From Pseudomonadota bacterium (lineage in GTDB: Bacteria; Pseudomonadota; Alphaproteobacteria; Rhizobiales; Xanthobacteraceae), in assembly GCA_023387735.1 (NCBI GenBank), contig JAEWHP010000002.1, positions 186,001 to 250,000 on the forward strand: a DNA stretch of 64,000 nucleotides, given 5' to 3'. Under the pieces are notes generated by a model. That model was not told the origin of the DNA. It searched no databases and saw only the letters and a program-made list of their open reading frames with translations. Numbering within the stretch: position 1 is the stretch's first letter; each line of letters starts with the position of its first letter. The position numbers were made by a program, and so were the translations under genes. This document shows, in pieces, positions 46,527 to 55,358 of this stretch.

Positions 46527-47518
46527 TCAGTTACACCCAGCTTTCCGTAGAACTGCTTTCGAAATTCCGCAACGGAAGGAAAAGGAAGTAAAAAAAGATC
46601 TAGGTTGGTAGTCACCGGGAGGCGACCACTGTAGTGCCGGTGAACCACACGGCAAGCGCTGGCTATTCTCTTTCGGTATTGTTTTTCGAAGGCGGCGAGC
46701 ACGGCGTCCGGCGCCAGCGTTAGAATTCGTGCGTACGCTCTGTACTCGAATCCAAGAAGGCAAGCGTGCACAATGCGCTTGTTGAGAGATGCTGGCGAAG
46801 TTGAGTAGGGGTCAATGAATTCAAGTACCCGAGCTTGCGCCGATTGTGGCAGCGATTCTAAGTCAGACAAGTTATTCAGGATGTCGATTTCTCGCGAAAT
46901 TTGGCCGGCATTTGATATCAGCTCTTCCATTGACTTGAAGGCAGCGTCAGCGGCATTTGCGAAATCTTTGTATATTTTTGACTCGCCAAAATAGATTGTC
47001 ATCAGATCGTTTGCCTCATCATAGCCGATATGGATCCCATCTGTGCCGTGGACCGGCATGTTATTATTTGTCTTGAGATACATTTTGGAGACGAGGCGTG
47101 GAGCTTTAAGTGCCCACTCGAGCAACGCGTATAGAATTAGCTCTCCAGCTTCTCCGCCTGATACAAGCTGGTTCTTTGCGTCGATGAAAAGACCCTTCGC
47201 ATCGTCGCCCAAGCGGATAATTCTCGCAAAATCCTTCGATGGATCTGCGGTCCTGAGGATTGGCCCATAGAGTTTTTTGGGGAGACAGTAGGGTATTAGG
47301 CAATCATACAGGTACTCGACAAATTCTTTGACAGTCGGGACGCCGTGAGCAAACGCCAAATAAAAAAACTTGCCTGAAAGTCGATGTGGTCCGTCCGGCC
47401 AGCTGTAGGGAATTTCCTTAAGTCGGATACCAAGGTTCGAGTGGTCCTTGAGCAGCGCGACGATTTCTGCCGCTAGTTTGGACTTGTCTGCTGACCCAGT
47501 ATTCACGTGGTCCCCCAT
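46523..47518 (-). CDS. hamA: Hachiman anti-phage system nuclease HamA (DUF1837)
   Basis: This 331-residue DUF1837 protein is the effector of Hachiman. PD-(D/E)xK-type residues are visible: Glu126 in GGEAGELILYALLEWAL, Asp160 in PVHGTDGIHIGY and Glu179-Ser-Lys181 in IYFGESKIYKDF. In studied systems HamB senses damaged or phage DNA and releases HamA to degrade DNA. A GTG at codon 5 (47506) preceded by GGGGGA is a plausible alternative start. The gene overlaps hamB by four bases and is AT-rich. The promoter must lie in the 95 bases before the rpmB-like repeat at 47614. Confidence 0.9.
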   Translation of the reverse strand: MGDHVNTGSADKSKLAAEIVALLKDHSNLGIRLKEIPYSWPDGPHRLSGKFFYLAFAHGVPTVKEFVEYLYDCLIPYCLPKKLYGPILRTADPSKDFARIIRLGDDAKGLFIDAKNQLVSGGEAGELILYALLEWALKAPRLVSKMYLKTNNNMPVHGTDGIHIGYDEANDLMTIYFGESKIYKDFANAADAAFKSMEELISNAGQISREIDILNNLSDLESLPQSAQARVLEFIDPYSTSPASLNKRIVHACLLGFEYRAYARILTLAPDAVLAAFEKQYRKRIASACRVVHRHYSGRLPVTTNLDLFLLPFPSVAEFRKQFYGKLGVTE

Positions 47519-47613
47519 CTACTGATGCTACGATAGCTGGTGGGTGATTTCATTGCTACTCTAGGATGATTCGATAGATGGTCTAGTGCGTGACCGCGCC
47601 TTGGCGTCATGTC

Positions 47614-47825
47614 CGCACAACAAAGCGGCCGGGTCTTTCGACCCGGCCACTTCAAACTTCGATCCGCCTGGTTGAGCCTTGGCTCAGCTCGCCTTCTTCA
47701 CGAACACCGGCTTGCCGACCTTCTTCTCGATGGCGCGCTTGAGATCCCGCGGGGGGAGAACGTCGGCCTTGGCCTTCAGCAGATACGTATCGAGGCCGCG
47801 ATTGTGGTCGAAGCTCTTCAGCGCG
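47614..47825 (-). pseudogene. Truncated second copy of the rpmB 3' end with its terminator
   Basis: On the minus strand this encodes the last 46 or so residues of ribosomal protein L28 in an open frame (ALKSFDHNRGLDTYLLKAKA to KKVGKPVFVKKAS and stop), with a two-residue deletion and several substitutions relative to intact rpmB at 49925-50233. The terminator hairpin (about 47626-47648) is also duplicated, but its T-run is shorter. There is no L28 N-terminus. It is a direct repeat of 49854-50070. Confidence 0.88.
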
Positions 47826-47845
47826 TCGCGCCAGCGGCGGAGCGC

Positions 47846-47913
47846 GTCAGCCCATGGCCGGTGGCAAGGCCCAGGATAGCGTTGAAATCCCGCTTCAGCT
47901 CATGCGGCTCCGG
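47846..47913 (-). pseudogene. Fragment of a DUF2235 gene fused to the rpmB remnant
   Basis: The minus strand reads EPHELKRDFNAILGLATGHG, closely matching residues of the intact DUF2235 protein around KLRQDFNAILGLATGYGL (plus-strand 43577-43650). About 65 bases remain, between the rpmB tail copy and the NERD-helicase stop codon. It is in the same orientation as the intact gene. Confidence 0.75.
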
Positions 47914-47914
47914 C

Positions 47915-49732
47915 CTACGCGATCAGCCGCTGCACCAGCGCCGACTCACTCGAGTACGTCAAAAGCGCCTCGTGGGTCGCCCGGGTAACCCCAACATACG
48001 TCAGTCGAACACATTCCTCGATCGCCTCGCCGTGGCGGCCGAGCAGGCCCAACCCCGCAATAGCGACGCACGGAAACTCGAGCCCCTTCGCGGTGTGCAT
48101 GCTCAGCAACCGCACGGCCATCCGCTTCGTCGAAACCCTGTTCTTGTTGTTCTTGACCATATCGATCGGCACTTCATGCCTGGTGAGTATCTGAGCGACC
48201 CGCTCGCCGATCCAGTGCTCCGGATAAAGGCAAGCCATCTGCGGCCACTCGTACCCCGCTTTCTTCCGCCCGAGAATCCACTCGGCGACGCAGTGCGCTT
48301 CTGCATCAACGCTCACACACTGCCGCACGTCTGGCGCCAGCCCCTGTCGGCCCGCATCTTCCGGCAACAGGACGGGGTGCTCGTCATCGGCCGTCGTGCC
48401 GGGCGCGCCGATCACGTCTGACGCGAAGCGCCGTGCGAAGGCGACGATCTGGGCCGTGTTGCGGTAGTTGACCTTCAGAACGGTCGTCCGGCCCGACGCT
48501 TCGATTCCAAGCTGCTTCCACACCGGCCGCTCACGTCCCTTGTAGATGGCTTGAATATCGTCATAGACGACCATCAGCGCCTTCGTGCGCGGGTTCACCA
48601 TCCTGGCGGCAAGCGCGAGCCACTGCGGCTCGAAGTCGTGGGCCTCGTCGATCAGGACCGCGTCGTACTGTTCCATCGGGATGTGCCCCTGATCGACAGC
48701 CTTGACGACCTCCGACACGCTCGCAGCCAGTCGTTCTGCGTAGTCCGGATAGTCACGCTCGGAGGGAGCGGGAATCCCATAAGTCCGCAGCATCCGGTAA
48801 CACCAGCCATGAAAGGTAAGGACCTGGACACGGTGCTCCACGCCCCTGGCCTGCATGGCATCCTCGAGTCGGCCCGCGATGCCATTGGCGTAACACAGGA
48901 TGAGCACCGGCCTTGTCGCCCCGCGCGCCAGATATTCGGCGCGAAAGGCAAGGATCAGCGTCTTGCCCGATCCGGCGACGCCGCGAATGATCCGATGCCC
49001 CTCGCCCAGGCTGCGCGCGATCTGCTCCTGATGCATGTCCATCACGGCAAGCGTCCGGTCGGACGGATCGGGCGCGGGCGCTTCCTCCAGCGGCAAGGCA
49101 ATCTGTCGTATCCGGATCTCGGGAAACATCAGCGCGCGCAGCCGGTCGAACTGCGGCAGCGACAGCGGTTCACTGAGGCGCGGAGACACCATGCGCCATA
49201 ATCTGGACCGGAATTGTTCGGGGTCCGCGCCCTCCGTCATTTCATCCTTGAACACACACAGGTGTTCCGCGAACACCTCCTTCAGATCGGTCTGATCGAA
49301 CTGCCTGCGCGTGATGTTCGTGAACACGGCCCCGTAGCCGAACGGAACGATGGATTTGCCCATGAAGCGATGCCCGGGTGGAAACAGCAATTGCCCATCC
49401 CGTTCCAGCGTGCGCACGACGTCGAACGTATATCTGCGAGCCTGCTCCAGGGGATTGCTCTCGCGTACGGTGCCGCGGCTCGTCAGCAGCTCGACCTTTA
49501 TCTTGTCGGCCGCCGCGATCGACTCCAGGCGCCAGTCCTTCACCTCGAGCACGAGCAGGCCGTTCGCCGGGTGAACGATGATGAAGTCCGGATGCCGGCT
49601 GCGGGGGCCCACCGGAAGGTTGTGCCAGACGACGGCGTTCTCTTCGAGGAAGTCCTTGAGCCGCTCCGCAAGCCGCAGCTCGCCGCGGGTGTCGAAGCGC
49701 GCGTAGCCCAGGCTCGGGATCAGGATTGCCAT
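47915..49732 (-). CDS. NERD nuclease-UvrD/SF1 helicase fusion protein
   Basis: This is a 605-residue single-gene nuclease-helicase. Residues 14-130 form a nuclease-related domain with PD-(D/E)xK-type residues Glu18 (RGELRLAERL), Asp49 (RHPDFIIV) and Glu63-Val-Lys65 (LLVLEVKDW). A superfamily 1 helicase follows, with Walker A GVAGSGKT (251-258), DEAH (362-365), the VNYRNT motif and the C-terminal SMHTAKGLEF and RLTYVGVTRATHEALL motifs. Related architectures occur in phage defence (for example Nhi-type nuclease-helicases), but this protein is not assigned to a named system. It lies between duplicated rpmB tails and next to Hachiman. Confidence 0.88.
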   Translation of the reverse strand: MAILIPSLGYARFDTRGELRLAERLKDFLEENAVVWHNLPVGPRSRHPDFIIVHPANGLLVLEVKDWRLESIAAADKIKVELLTSRGTVRESNPLEQARRYTFDVVRTLERDGQLLFPPGHRFMGKSIVPFGYGAVFTNITRRQFDQTDLKEVFAEHLCVFKDEMTEGADPEQFRSRLWRMVSPRLSEPLSLPQFDRLRALMFPEIRIRQIALPLEEAPAPDPSDRTLAVMDMHQEQIARSLGEGHRIIRGVAGSGKTLILAFRAEYLARGATRPVLILCYANGIAGRLEDAMQARGVEHRVQVLTFHGWCYRMLRTYGIPAPSERDYPDYAERLAASVSEVVKAVDQGHIPMEQYDAVLIDEAHDFEPQWLALAARMVNPRTKALMVVYDDIQAIYKGRERPVWKQLGIEASGRTTVLKVNYRNTAQIVAFARRFASDVIGAPGTTADDEHPVLLPEDAGRQGLAPDVRQCVSVDAEAHCVAEWILGRKKAGYEWPQMACLYPEHWIGERVAQILTRHEVPIDMVKNNKNRVSTKRMAVRLLSMHTAKGLEFPCVAIAGLGLLGRHGEAIEECVRLTYVGVTRATHEALLTYSSESALVQRLIA

Positions 49733-49860
49733 GTAACGACCGAGAGGTTGACAGCCAGCTCAGGGGCTAATGCGACTTCAGCACGCTTTAGGCCACAAAG
49801 TGTCTTGGATAATTCATCCGAGTAAAGATCGATCTTGGGTTCAGCCGGCCGATCGCACAA

Positions 49861-49890
49861 CAAAAACGGCCGGGTCTTTCGACCCGGCCG
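49861..49890 (-). terminator. Rho-independent terminator of rpmB
   Basis: On the minus strand CGGCCGGGTC-GAAA-GACCCGGCCG is followed by TTTTTG, 35 bases beyond the rpmB stop. The stem is ten perfect GC-rich pairs with a GAAA tetraloop. The copy at 47626-47648 keeps the stem but has only TTTG after it. Confidence 0.88.
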
Positions 49891-49924
49891 CTTCAAACTT
49901 CGATCCGCCGATTTGAGCTTAGCC

Positions 49925-50233
49925 TCAGCTCGCCTTCTTGGCGAACACCGGCTTGCCGACCTTTTTCTCGATGGCGCGCTTGAGGTCCAGCGCGCGGGGG
50001 GAGAGCACGTCGGCCTTGGCCTTCATCAGATACGCATCGAGGCCGCCATTGTGGTCGACGCTCTTGAGCGCATTGGTCGAGACGCGCAGGCGCACGTTGC
50101 GGCCGAGCGCGTCCGAGATGAAGGTGACGTTGGTGAGGTTCGGCAGGAAGCGCCGCTTGGTCTTGATGTTCGAGTGGCTCACCTTGTGGCCCACCTGGGG
50201 GCCCTTGGCCGTCAGTTCGCAGCGCCGGGACAT
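49925..50233 (-). CDS. rpmB: 50S ribosomal protein L28
   Basis: The 102 residues start MSRRCELTAKGPQVGHKVSH, the standard L28 opening, followed by NIKTKRRFLPNLTNVTFISDALG and a lysine-rich end. It is complete and shows no sign of damage, so the truncated copy at 47614 is dispensable. The last 145 bases of the gene and its terminator form the right-hand direct repeat around the NERD-helicase gene. Confidence 0.98.
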   Translation of the reverse strand: MSRRCELTAKGPQVGHKVSHSNIKTKRRFLPNLTNVTFISDALGRNVRLRVSTNALKSVDHNGGLDAYLMKAKADVLSPRALDLKRAIEKKVGKPVFAKKAS

Positions 50234-50586
50234 CTTGCAAATCCTCTTTCATCCCCGCCATGGAAGATGCGTTCGCGCACCTCGCGGGGGTCCAAAATCG
50301 CGTCCATTTCCAGGAACCGCGGACGTATAGGGGGAGACGGCCGGACGGTCAAGGTTTTTGGGCGGATCTGGTGCCCGAAAGCGCGCTCCCGCGGATGTGA
50401 TGGCCGCGGGTTTCATAAAGAGTTCCAGCCACTTGGGCCAACCACACAAACGGCGCAATCCCCGCCGACACCATCGGGTTGCATATGAGTTCAAGGACTT
50501 TGCCGGCCCGGACGCGGGGCCGCCATGCGGTCCGGTGGCGTGCTTCTTGCGATAACCCGCGTTGTTTGCAGGATATTTCTGCCTAA
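50234..50586. other. Non-coding gap between rpmB and the DUF3108 gene
   Basis: These 353 bases lie between divergent starts and must carry both promoters. I see no gene, no repeat of the families found elsewhere and no clear promoter boxes. Confidence 0.4.
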
Positions 50587-51477
50587 ATGAACCTTTGCTC
50601 GCGCCGATCCCGGGACTTTCATTTGGTGAATACCACACGCGCCATTTCGGCCCAGTTCACGCTCGCGCTCGGCCTCTGCGCCGGGGCGTGGCTTTCGCTT
50701 GGCTCCGGGGCGGCTTTGGCGCAGGGGCGGCTCGATGCGCAGTACGAGGCGACGCTGGCGGGGATTGCCGTCGGCAAGGGCGCCTGGACCATCGAAATCG
50801 GCGACGACACGTTTTCGGCCGCCGCCCAGGGCGGCACCGCCGGGCTGTTGAAGGCGTTTTCCGGCGGAACGGGTTCCGGCGCCAGCCAGGGCCGCATCGT
50901 CAACGGCGCGCTGGTCGCCAACGCCTATACTGCCACGACCACCACGCAGAAGAAGTCCGAAACCATCCGCATGGTGCTGGCAAACGGGGGCGTGAAGGAT
51001 TTTTCGATCGATCCGGCGCCGCCGGTCGATCCGGACCGGATCGTCGTCACGGATGCGCATCGGAAAAACGTGCTCGATCCCATGACCGGCTCGCTGGTGC
51101 GCGTGGCCGGGAACGGCGACGTGCTGACGCCCGACACCTGCCGCACCGGCACCGGCATCTTCGACGGCCGGATGCGCTACGATTTGAAGCTCGATTTCAA
51201 GCGCATGGAAACGGTGAAGGCCGAGCGCGGCTATCACGGCCCGGCCGTAGTCTGCGCGGTCTATTTCACCCCCGTCGCGGGCTATATCCCCGACCGCCCG
51301 GTCATCAAATACCTCGCCACCGAGCGGCGGATGGAGGTCACCCTGGTGCCGATCGCCGGCACGCGCGTCCTGGTTCCCTTCCGCATGACCATCCCGACGC
51401 CGTTTGGCCCCGCGATGCTGGAAGCGACGTCGTTCGTCACCACGGCGATGCCGCCCCGGGTGGCGAAGACGCAGTAG
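50587..51477 (+). CDS. DUF3108 domain-containing exported protein
   Basis: The protein has 296 residues with an N-terminal signal (hydrophobic LALGLCAGAWLSLGSGAALAQ, cleavage near residue 46) and a beta-rich DUF3108 domain (LDAQYEATLAGIAVGKGAWTI, then GIFDGRMRYDLKLDFKRME and RPVIKYLATERRMEVTLVPI). Members are thought to act in the periplasm or outer envelope; function unknown. A GTG at 50626 would give a shorter, more typical signal peptide and is an alternative start. Confidence 0.85.
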   Translation: MNLCSRRSRDFHLVNTTRAISAQFTLALGLCAGAWLSLGSGAALAQGRLDAQYEATLAGIAVGKGAWTIEIGDDTFSAAAQGGTAGLLKAFSGGTGSGASQGRIVNGALVANAYTATTTTQKKSETIRMVLANGGVKDFSIDPAPPVDPDRIVVTDAHRKNVLDPMTGSLVRVAGNGDVLTPDTCRTGTGIFDGRMRYDLKLDFKRMETVKAERGYHGPAVVCAVYFTPVAGYIPDRPVIKYLATERRMEVTLVPIAGTRVLVPFRMTIPTPFGPAMLEATSFVTTAMPPRVAKTQ

Positions 51478-51484
51478 CTTCCGT

Positions 51485-51567
51485 CGTCATTCCGGGGCAT
51501 CGCGCAGCGATGAACCCGGAATCTCGAGATTCCGGGTTCGATGCTATGCATCGCCCCGGAATGACGG
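51485..51567. repeat. CATTCCGGGGCGATGCG-type palindromic repeat, copy 6
   Basis: A full copy eight bases after the DUF3108 stop, with the central CCGGAATCTCGAGATTCCGG palindrome. The remaining 286 bases up to the SUV3-like helicase start show no gene. Confidence 0.9.
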
Positions 51568-51853
51568 CGAGAGCCTTGACTCTTCCCCGCTTCTGATTCG
51601 ACTCCACCCACCCTATATTTTTAAGGAATTCACCGCCGAAACCGCCGCTTGTAGAGGCTCGACAAACTTGATCTAGTGCCGCCTCGCTTGCATCCACGCG
51701 AGATGTTGCGGTGAACGAAGGAGGTTTCCGCAGGAGTCAGCGATTCGGACGCGATTCGTTCGAGACTCGTTCCAGAGCTTAAGCCGCGACCGCATCGCCG
51801 TCGCATTATGAGACACTTCCCAAATAGCGCGACGCAAGAAACACCTGCAAAGT

Positions 51854-54800
51854 ATGGCTTTCTCACCTTCCACGTTCGCACACGAACGGGCTCCCGGCGC
51901 CGGCGTCACCGCCGTGCTCGGGCCGACCAATACCGGCAAGACGCATCTGGCCATCGAGCGGATGCTGGCGCATTCGTCGGGGATCATCGGCCTGCCGCTA
52001 CGGCTATTGGCGCGCGAGGTCTACAACAAGATCGCGGCGCGTGCGGGTGAGCAAAGCGTCGCGCTGATCACGGGCGAGGAAAAGATCAAGCCGAAGAATC
52101 CGCGCTACTGGGTCTCCACCGTCGAGGCGATGCCGCGGGATATCGACGTGTCGTTTCTCGCCGTCGATGAAATCCAGATCGCGGCTGATCTCGAGAGAGG
52201 CCATGTTTTCACCGATCGCATCCTGCATCGGCGCGGCCGCGACGAGACGCTGCTGCTCGGTGCTGCGACAATGCGTCCGATCATCGAGCGGCTGCTGCCG
52301 GGCGCGTCGATCGTCACACGGCCGCGATTGTCGCAGCTCGAGTTTGCCGGCGACCGCAAGATCACGCGGCAGCCGCGGCGCACCGCCATCGTCGCCTTCT
52401 CGGCCGATGAGGTCTACGCGATTGCGGAGTTGATCCGCCGGCAGCATGGCGGCGCTGCCGTCGTATTGGGCTCGCTCAGTCCGCGCACGCGCAATGCGCA
52501 GGTTGAGATGTTCCAGAACGGCGACGTCGATTATCTCGTCGCCACCGACGCCGTCGGCATGGGGCTGAACCTCGACGTCGATCACGTCGCGTTCGCGTCG
52601 GATCGCAAGTATGACGGCTACCAGTTCCGCCGGCTCAATCCGTCGGAGTTTGCGCAGATCGCAGGCCGCGCCGGGCGCGCCACGCGCAACGGCACGTTCG
52701 GCACCACCGGCCGCTGCGCGCCGTTCGAGCCGGAACTGGTGAATGCGCTGCAGAACCACACCTTCGACAGCGTCAAAATGCTGCAGTGGCGCAACTCGAA
52801 GCTCGACTTTTCATCGCTCGGTTCGCTGCAGGTCTCGCTGGCACTCTCGCCCGGTCACGAGGCCTTGACCCGCGCGCCGATCGCCGAGGACCTGCGCGTG
52901 CTCGATCATGCGGCACGCGACGGCGACGTGCGGGACATGGCCCATGGCGCGGCCGCCGTGGAGCGGCTGTGGGACGCCTGCCAGATCCCGGACTACCGCC
53001 GGCTGGCGCCCGCCGCCCATGCCGAACTCGTGACCACGATTTATGCATTCCTGATGAAAAAGGGCCGGATTCCCGATGCCTGGTTTGCCGCCCAGGTCGA
53101 CCAGGCCGACCGCGTTACCGGCGATATCGACACGCTGTCGGGCCGGATCGCGCAAATCCGCACCTGGACCTTCGTCGCCAACCGCCCGGACTGGCTTTCC
53201 GACCCGGACCACTGGCAGGAGGCGACGCGGGAGATCGAAAATAAATTATCCGATGCGCTGCATGAACGCCTAACGGAGCGTTTCGTTGACCGCCGTACCA
53301 GTGTATTGATGCGCCGCCTGCGGGAGAACAGTGTTTTGAATACGGAAATCGGGAAGACCGGCGAAGTGATCGTTGAGGGCCATGCGATCGGCCGCCTCGA
53401 CGGATTCACCTTTGCGCCAGATGCGGCGGAAGCGGGATCGGATGCGAAAGCGTTGCAGGCGGCGGCCCAGCAGGTGCTGGCCGGCGAGATCGACGCGCGC
53501 GCCGCAAAGCTCGGCAGTGCCCCCGACGACCAGTTCGTGCTGACCTCCGACGGCACCATCCGCTGGACCGGCGATGCGGTGGCGAAACTGGCCGCGTCGG
53601 ACGACGTGCTGCATCCGCGCATCCGCATCATCGCCGACGATCGGCTCTCCGGCGCGTCGCGCGAATCCGTGCAGGCGCGGCTCGACCTGTGGCTGAAGAC
53701 GCATATCGAAAAACTGCTGGGGCCGCTGTTCGGGCTCTCCAAGGCCGAGGACATCACCGGCATCGGACGCGGCATCGCGTTCCAGCTGGTCGAGGCGCTC
53801 GGCGTGCTCGAGCGCACCAAGATCGCGAACGAGATGAAGGATCTCGACCAGGCCTCGCGTGCGACGTTGCGCAAATACGGCGTGCGCTTCGGCGCCTATC
53901 ACATCTATTTCCCGGCGCTCTTGAAGCCCGCGGCCCGCGCGCTGGCCTCGCTGCTGTGGGCCGAGAAGCAGGACAATGTCGACATGTCCGCGCTGTCGGG
54001 CGCGCAGCATCTGGCCTCCAGCGGCCGCACTTCGTTTGCGATCGACAAGGCGTTGCCGCGCGACGCCTATCGCGTGCTCGGCTATCGCCAGTGCGGCGAG
54101 CGCGCGGTGCGCGTCGATATCCTGGAGCGTCTCGCCGATTTGATCCGTCCCGCGCTGGCGTGGCGCGAGAATTCGCCCGGCGAAAAACCCACCGGCGCAT
54201 TCGATGGCCGCGGCTTTGTGGTGACGCAGGCGATGACCTCGCTGACGGGATCCGCCGGCGAAGACTTCGCCTCGATCCTGCGCGCGCTCGGCTACCGCAT
54301 GGACCGCCGCCCGCCCTTGCCGCCGAAGCCCGCGCCGGTGGAAGTGGTCGAGACGGTCTCCGCTGAAACGACGCCGGTGGAAGCGTCTGCGGAAACGACA
54401 TCAGCGACGCCGGCGGGAGAAATCGCTGCGGAGTTGCCGGTCTCCAGCCATTCGATGTCCGGCGACCCGTCGCCGTCGGCCGCATTGCTGCCGAGCGTTA
54501 CGCCCGTGCATGAAGTGAGCGTAGCGCCCGTTGTCGAGGCGCCGCCGGTTGAAGCGGCACCGGTTGAAACGCCGGTCGAAGTCGCGCCGGAGCCTGTGAC
54601 TGCAGAAGCGCCGGCCGCGGAAACCTCTGCGGAACAGGCTGCGGTTGAACCCACGAGCGCGCCTGAAGCTGCGGCTGAGCCTGTTGTCGCAAGCGAGGCT
54701 GCACCTGCTGAAGCTGCAGAGGAAGCCAAACCCGAAACACCGGCCGAGCCCGTGCTCATCGAAGTCTGGCGGCCCGGCGGCCGTTCGGACGAACGCCGTC

Positions 54801-55330
54801 CGCATCACGATCGCAATCGTCCGCGTCATGGTCGCCAGCAGGAAGGCACGCCGGCAGCTGCAGCCGGTGAGGGCGCCGAAGGTGCGCCGCGCGAGCAGCA
54901 GCGCCATCGTCGCGGCCGTCGCAACAACAACGAGTTCCGCAAGCCTCGCGAGGGCGCGCCGGCCGATGCCGCTGCTGCTCCCGCAGCAGAGGGCGCAGCG
55001 CCAACCGAGGCACGTCAGGATCGTCCCCCGCGCGAACGTTTCGAGGGCAAGGGGCGCGATCGCGACAATGACAACCGTCGCGACAAGTTCGATCGCAACA
55101 AGGGCGACCGCAACAAGGGCGATCGCGACCGTGGTCCGCGCGACAAGGGCCGCGATTTCGGCGGACGCGACAAGGGCGGCCGGGACAAGCGCGACTCTGG
55201 CCCGTCGCATCGACAATGGGCGACCAGCGCAGCACCGCGCGATCGCGATCGCGATCGTCCGGCCGATCCGAATTCGCCGTTCGCCAAACTGGCGGCGCTG
55301 AAAGAGCAACTCGCCGGCCGCAAGGAATAG
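51854..55330 (+). CDS. SUV3-like DExH RNA helicase with long disordered C-terminal tail
   Basis: The protein has 1158 residues. The helicase core (about 15-380) resembles the mitochondrial degradosome helicase SUV3, with Walker A LGPTNTGKTHLAIERML, a DEIQ box (FLAVDEIQIA), GMGLNLDVDHVAFAS and QIAGRAGRATRNGTFG. A large helical middle (about 380-815) follows. From about 820 the sequence becomes low-complexity: first Pro/Glu/Ala/Val-rich, then basic with repeated RDR, DRNKGD and GRDKG blocks to the end. The tail is likely unstructured and RNA-binding. The S4 protein gene follows 28 bases later. Confidence 0.9.
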   Translation: MAFSPSTFAHERAPGAGVTAVLGPTNTGKTHLAIERMLAHSSGIIGLPLRLLAREVYNKIAARAGEQSVALITGEEKIKPKNPRYWVSTVEAMPRDIDVSFLAVDEIQIAADLERGHVFTDRILHRRGRDETLLLGAATMRPIIERLLPGASIVTRPRLSQLEFAGDRKITRQPRRTAIVAFSADEVYAIAELIRRQHGGAAVVLGSLSPRTRNAQVEMFQNGDVDYLVATDAVGMGLNLDVDHVAFASDRKYDGYQFRRLNPSEFAQIAGRAGRATRNGTFGTTGRCAPFEPELVNALQNHTFDSVKMLQWRNSKLDFSSLGSLQVSLALSPGHEALTRAPIAEDLRVLDHAARDGDVRDMAHGAAAVERLWDACQIPDYRRLAPAAHAELVTTIYAFLMKKGRIPDAWFAAQVDQADRVTGDIDTLSGRIAQIRTWTFVANRPDWLSDPDHWQEATREIENKLSDALHERLTERFVDRRTSVLMRRLRENSVLNTEIGKTGEVIVEGHAIGRLDGFTFAPDAAEAGSDAKALQAAAQQVLAGEIDARAAKLGSAPDDQFVLTSDGTIRWTGDAVAKLAASDDVLHPRIRIIADDRLSGASRESVQARLDLWLKTHIEKLLGPLFGLSKAEDITGIGRGIAFQLVEALGVLERTKIANEMKDLDQASRATLRKYGVRFGAYHIYFPALLKPAARALASLLWAEKQDNVDMSALSGAQHLASSGRTSFAIDKALPRDAYRVLGYRQCGERAVRVDILERLADLIRPALAWRENSPGEKPTGAFDGRGFVVTQAMTSLTGSAGEDFASILRALGYRMDRRPPLPPKPAPVEVVETVSAETTPVEASAETTSATPAGEIAAELPVSSHSMSGDPSPSAALLPSVTPVHEVSVAPVVEAPPVEAAPVETPVEVAPEPVTAEAPAAETSAEQAAVEPTSAPEAAAEPVVASEAAPAEAAEEAKPETPAEPVLIEVWRPGGRSDERRPHHDRNRPRHGRQQEGTPAAAAGEGAEGAPREQQRHRRGRRNNNEFRKPREGAPADAAAAPAAEGAAPTEARQDRPPRERFEGKGRDRDNDNRRDKFDRNKGDRNKGDRDRGPRDKGRDFGGRDKGGRDKRDSGPSHRQWATSAAPRDRDRDRPADPNSPFAKLAALKEQLAGRKE

Positions 55331-55358
55331 CGCGTCGAAGAGCTTCGAGAGAGTTTGT

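Noticed and set aside
47609..48421. Plus-strand open frame of 270 codons
   Set aside because: It spans the rpmB-tail remnant and then the antisense of the NERD helicase; no independent coding signal.
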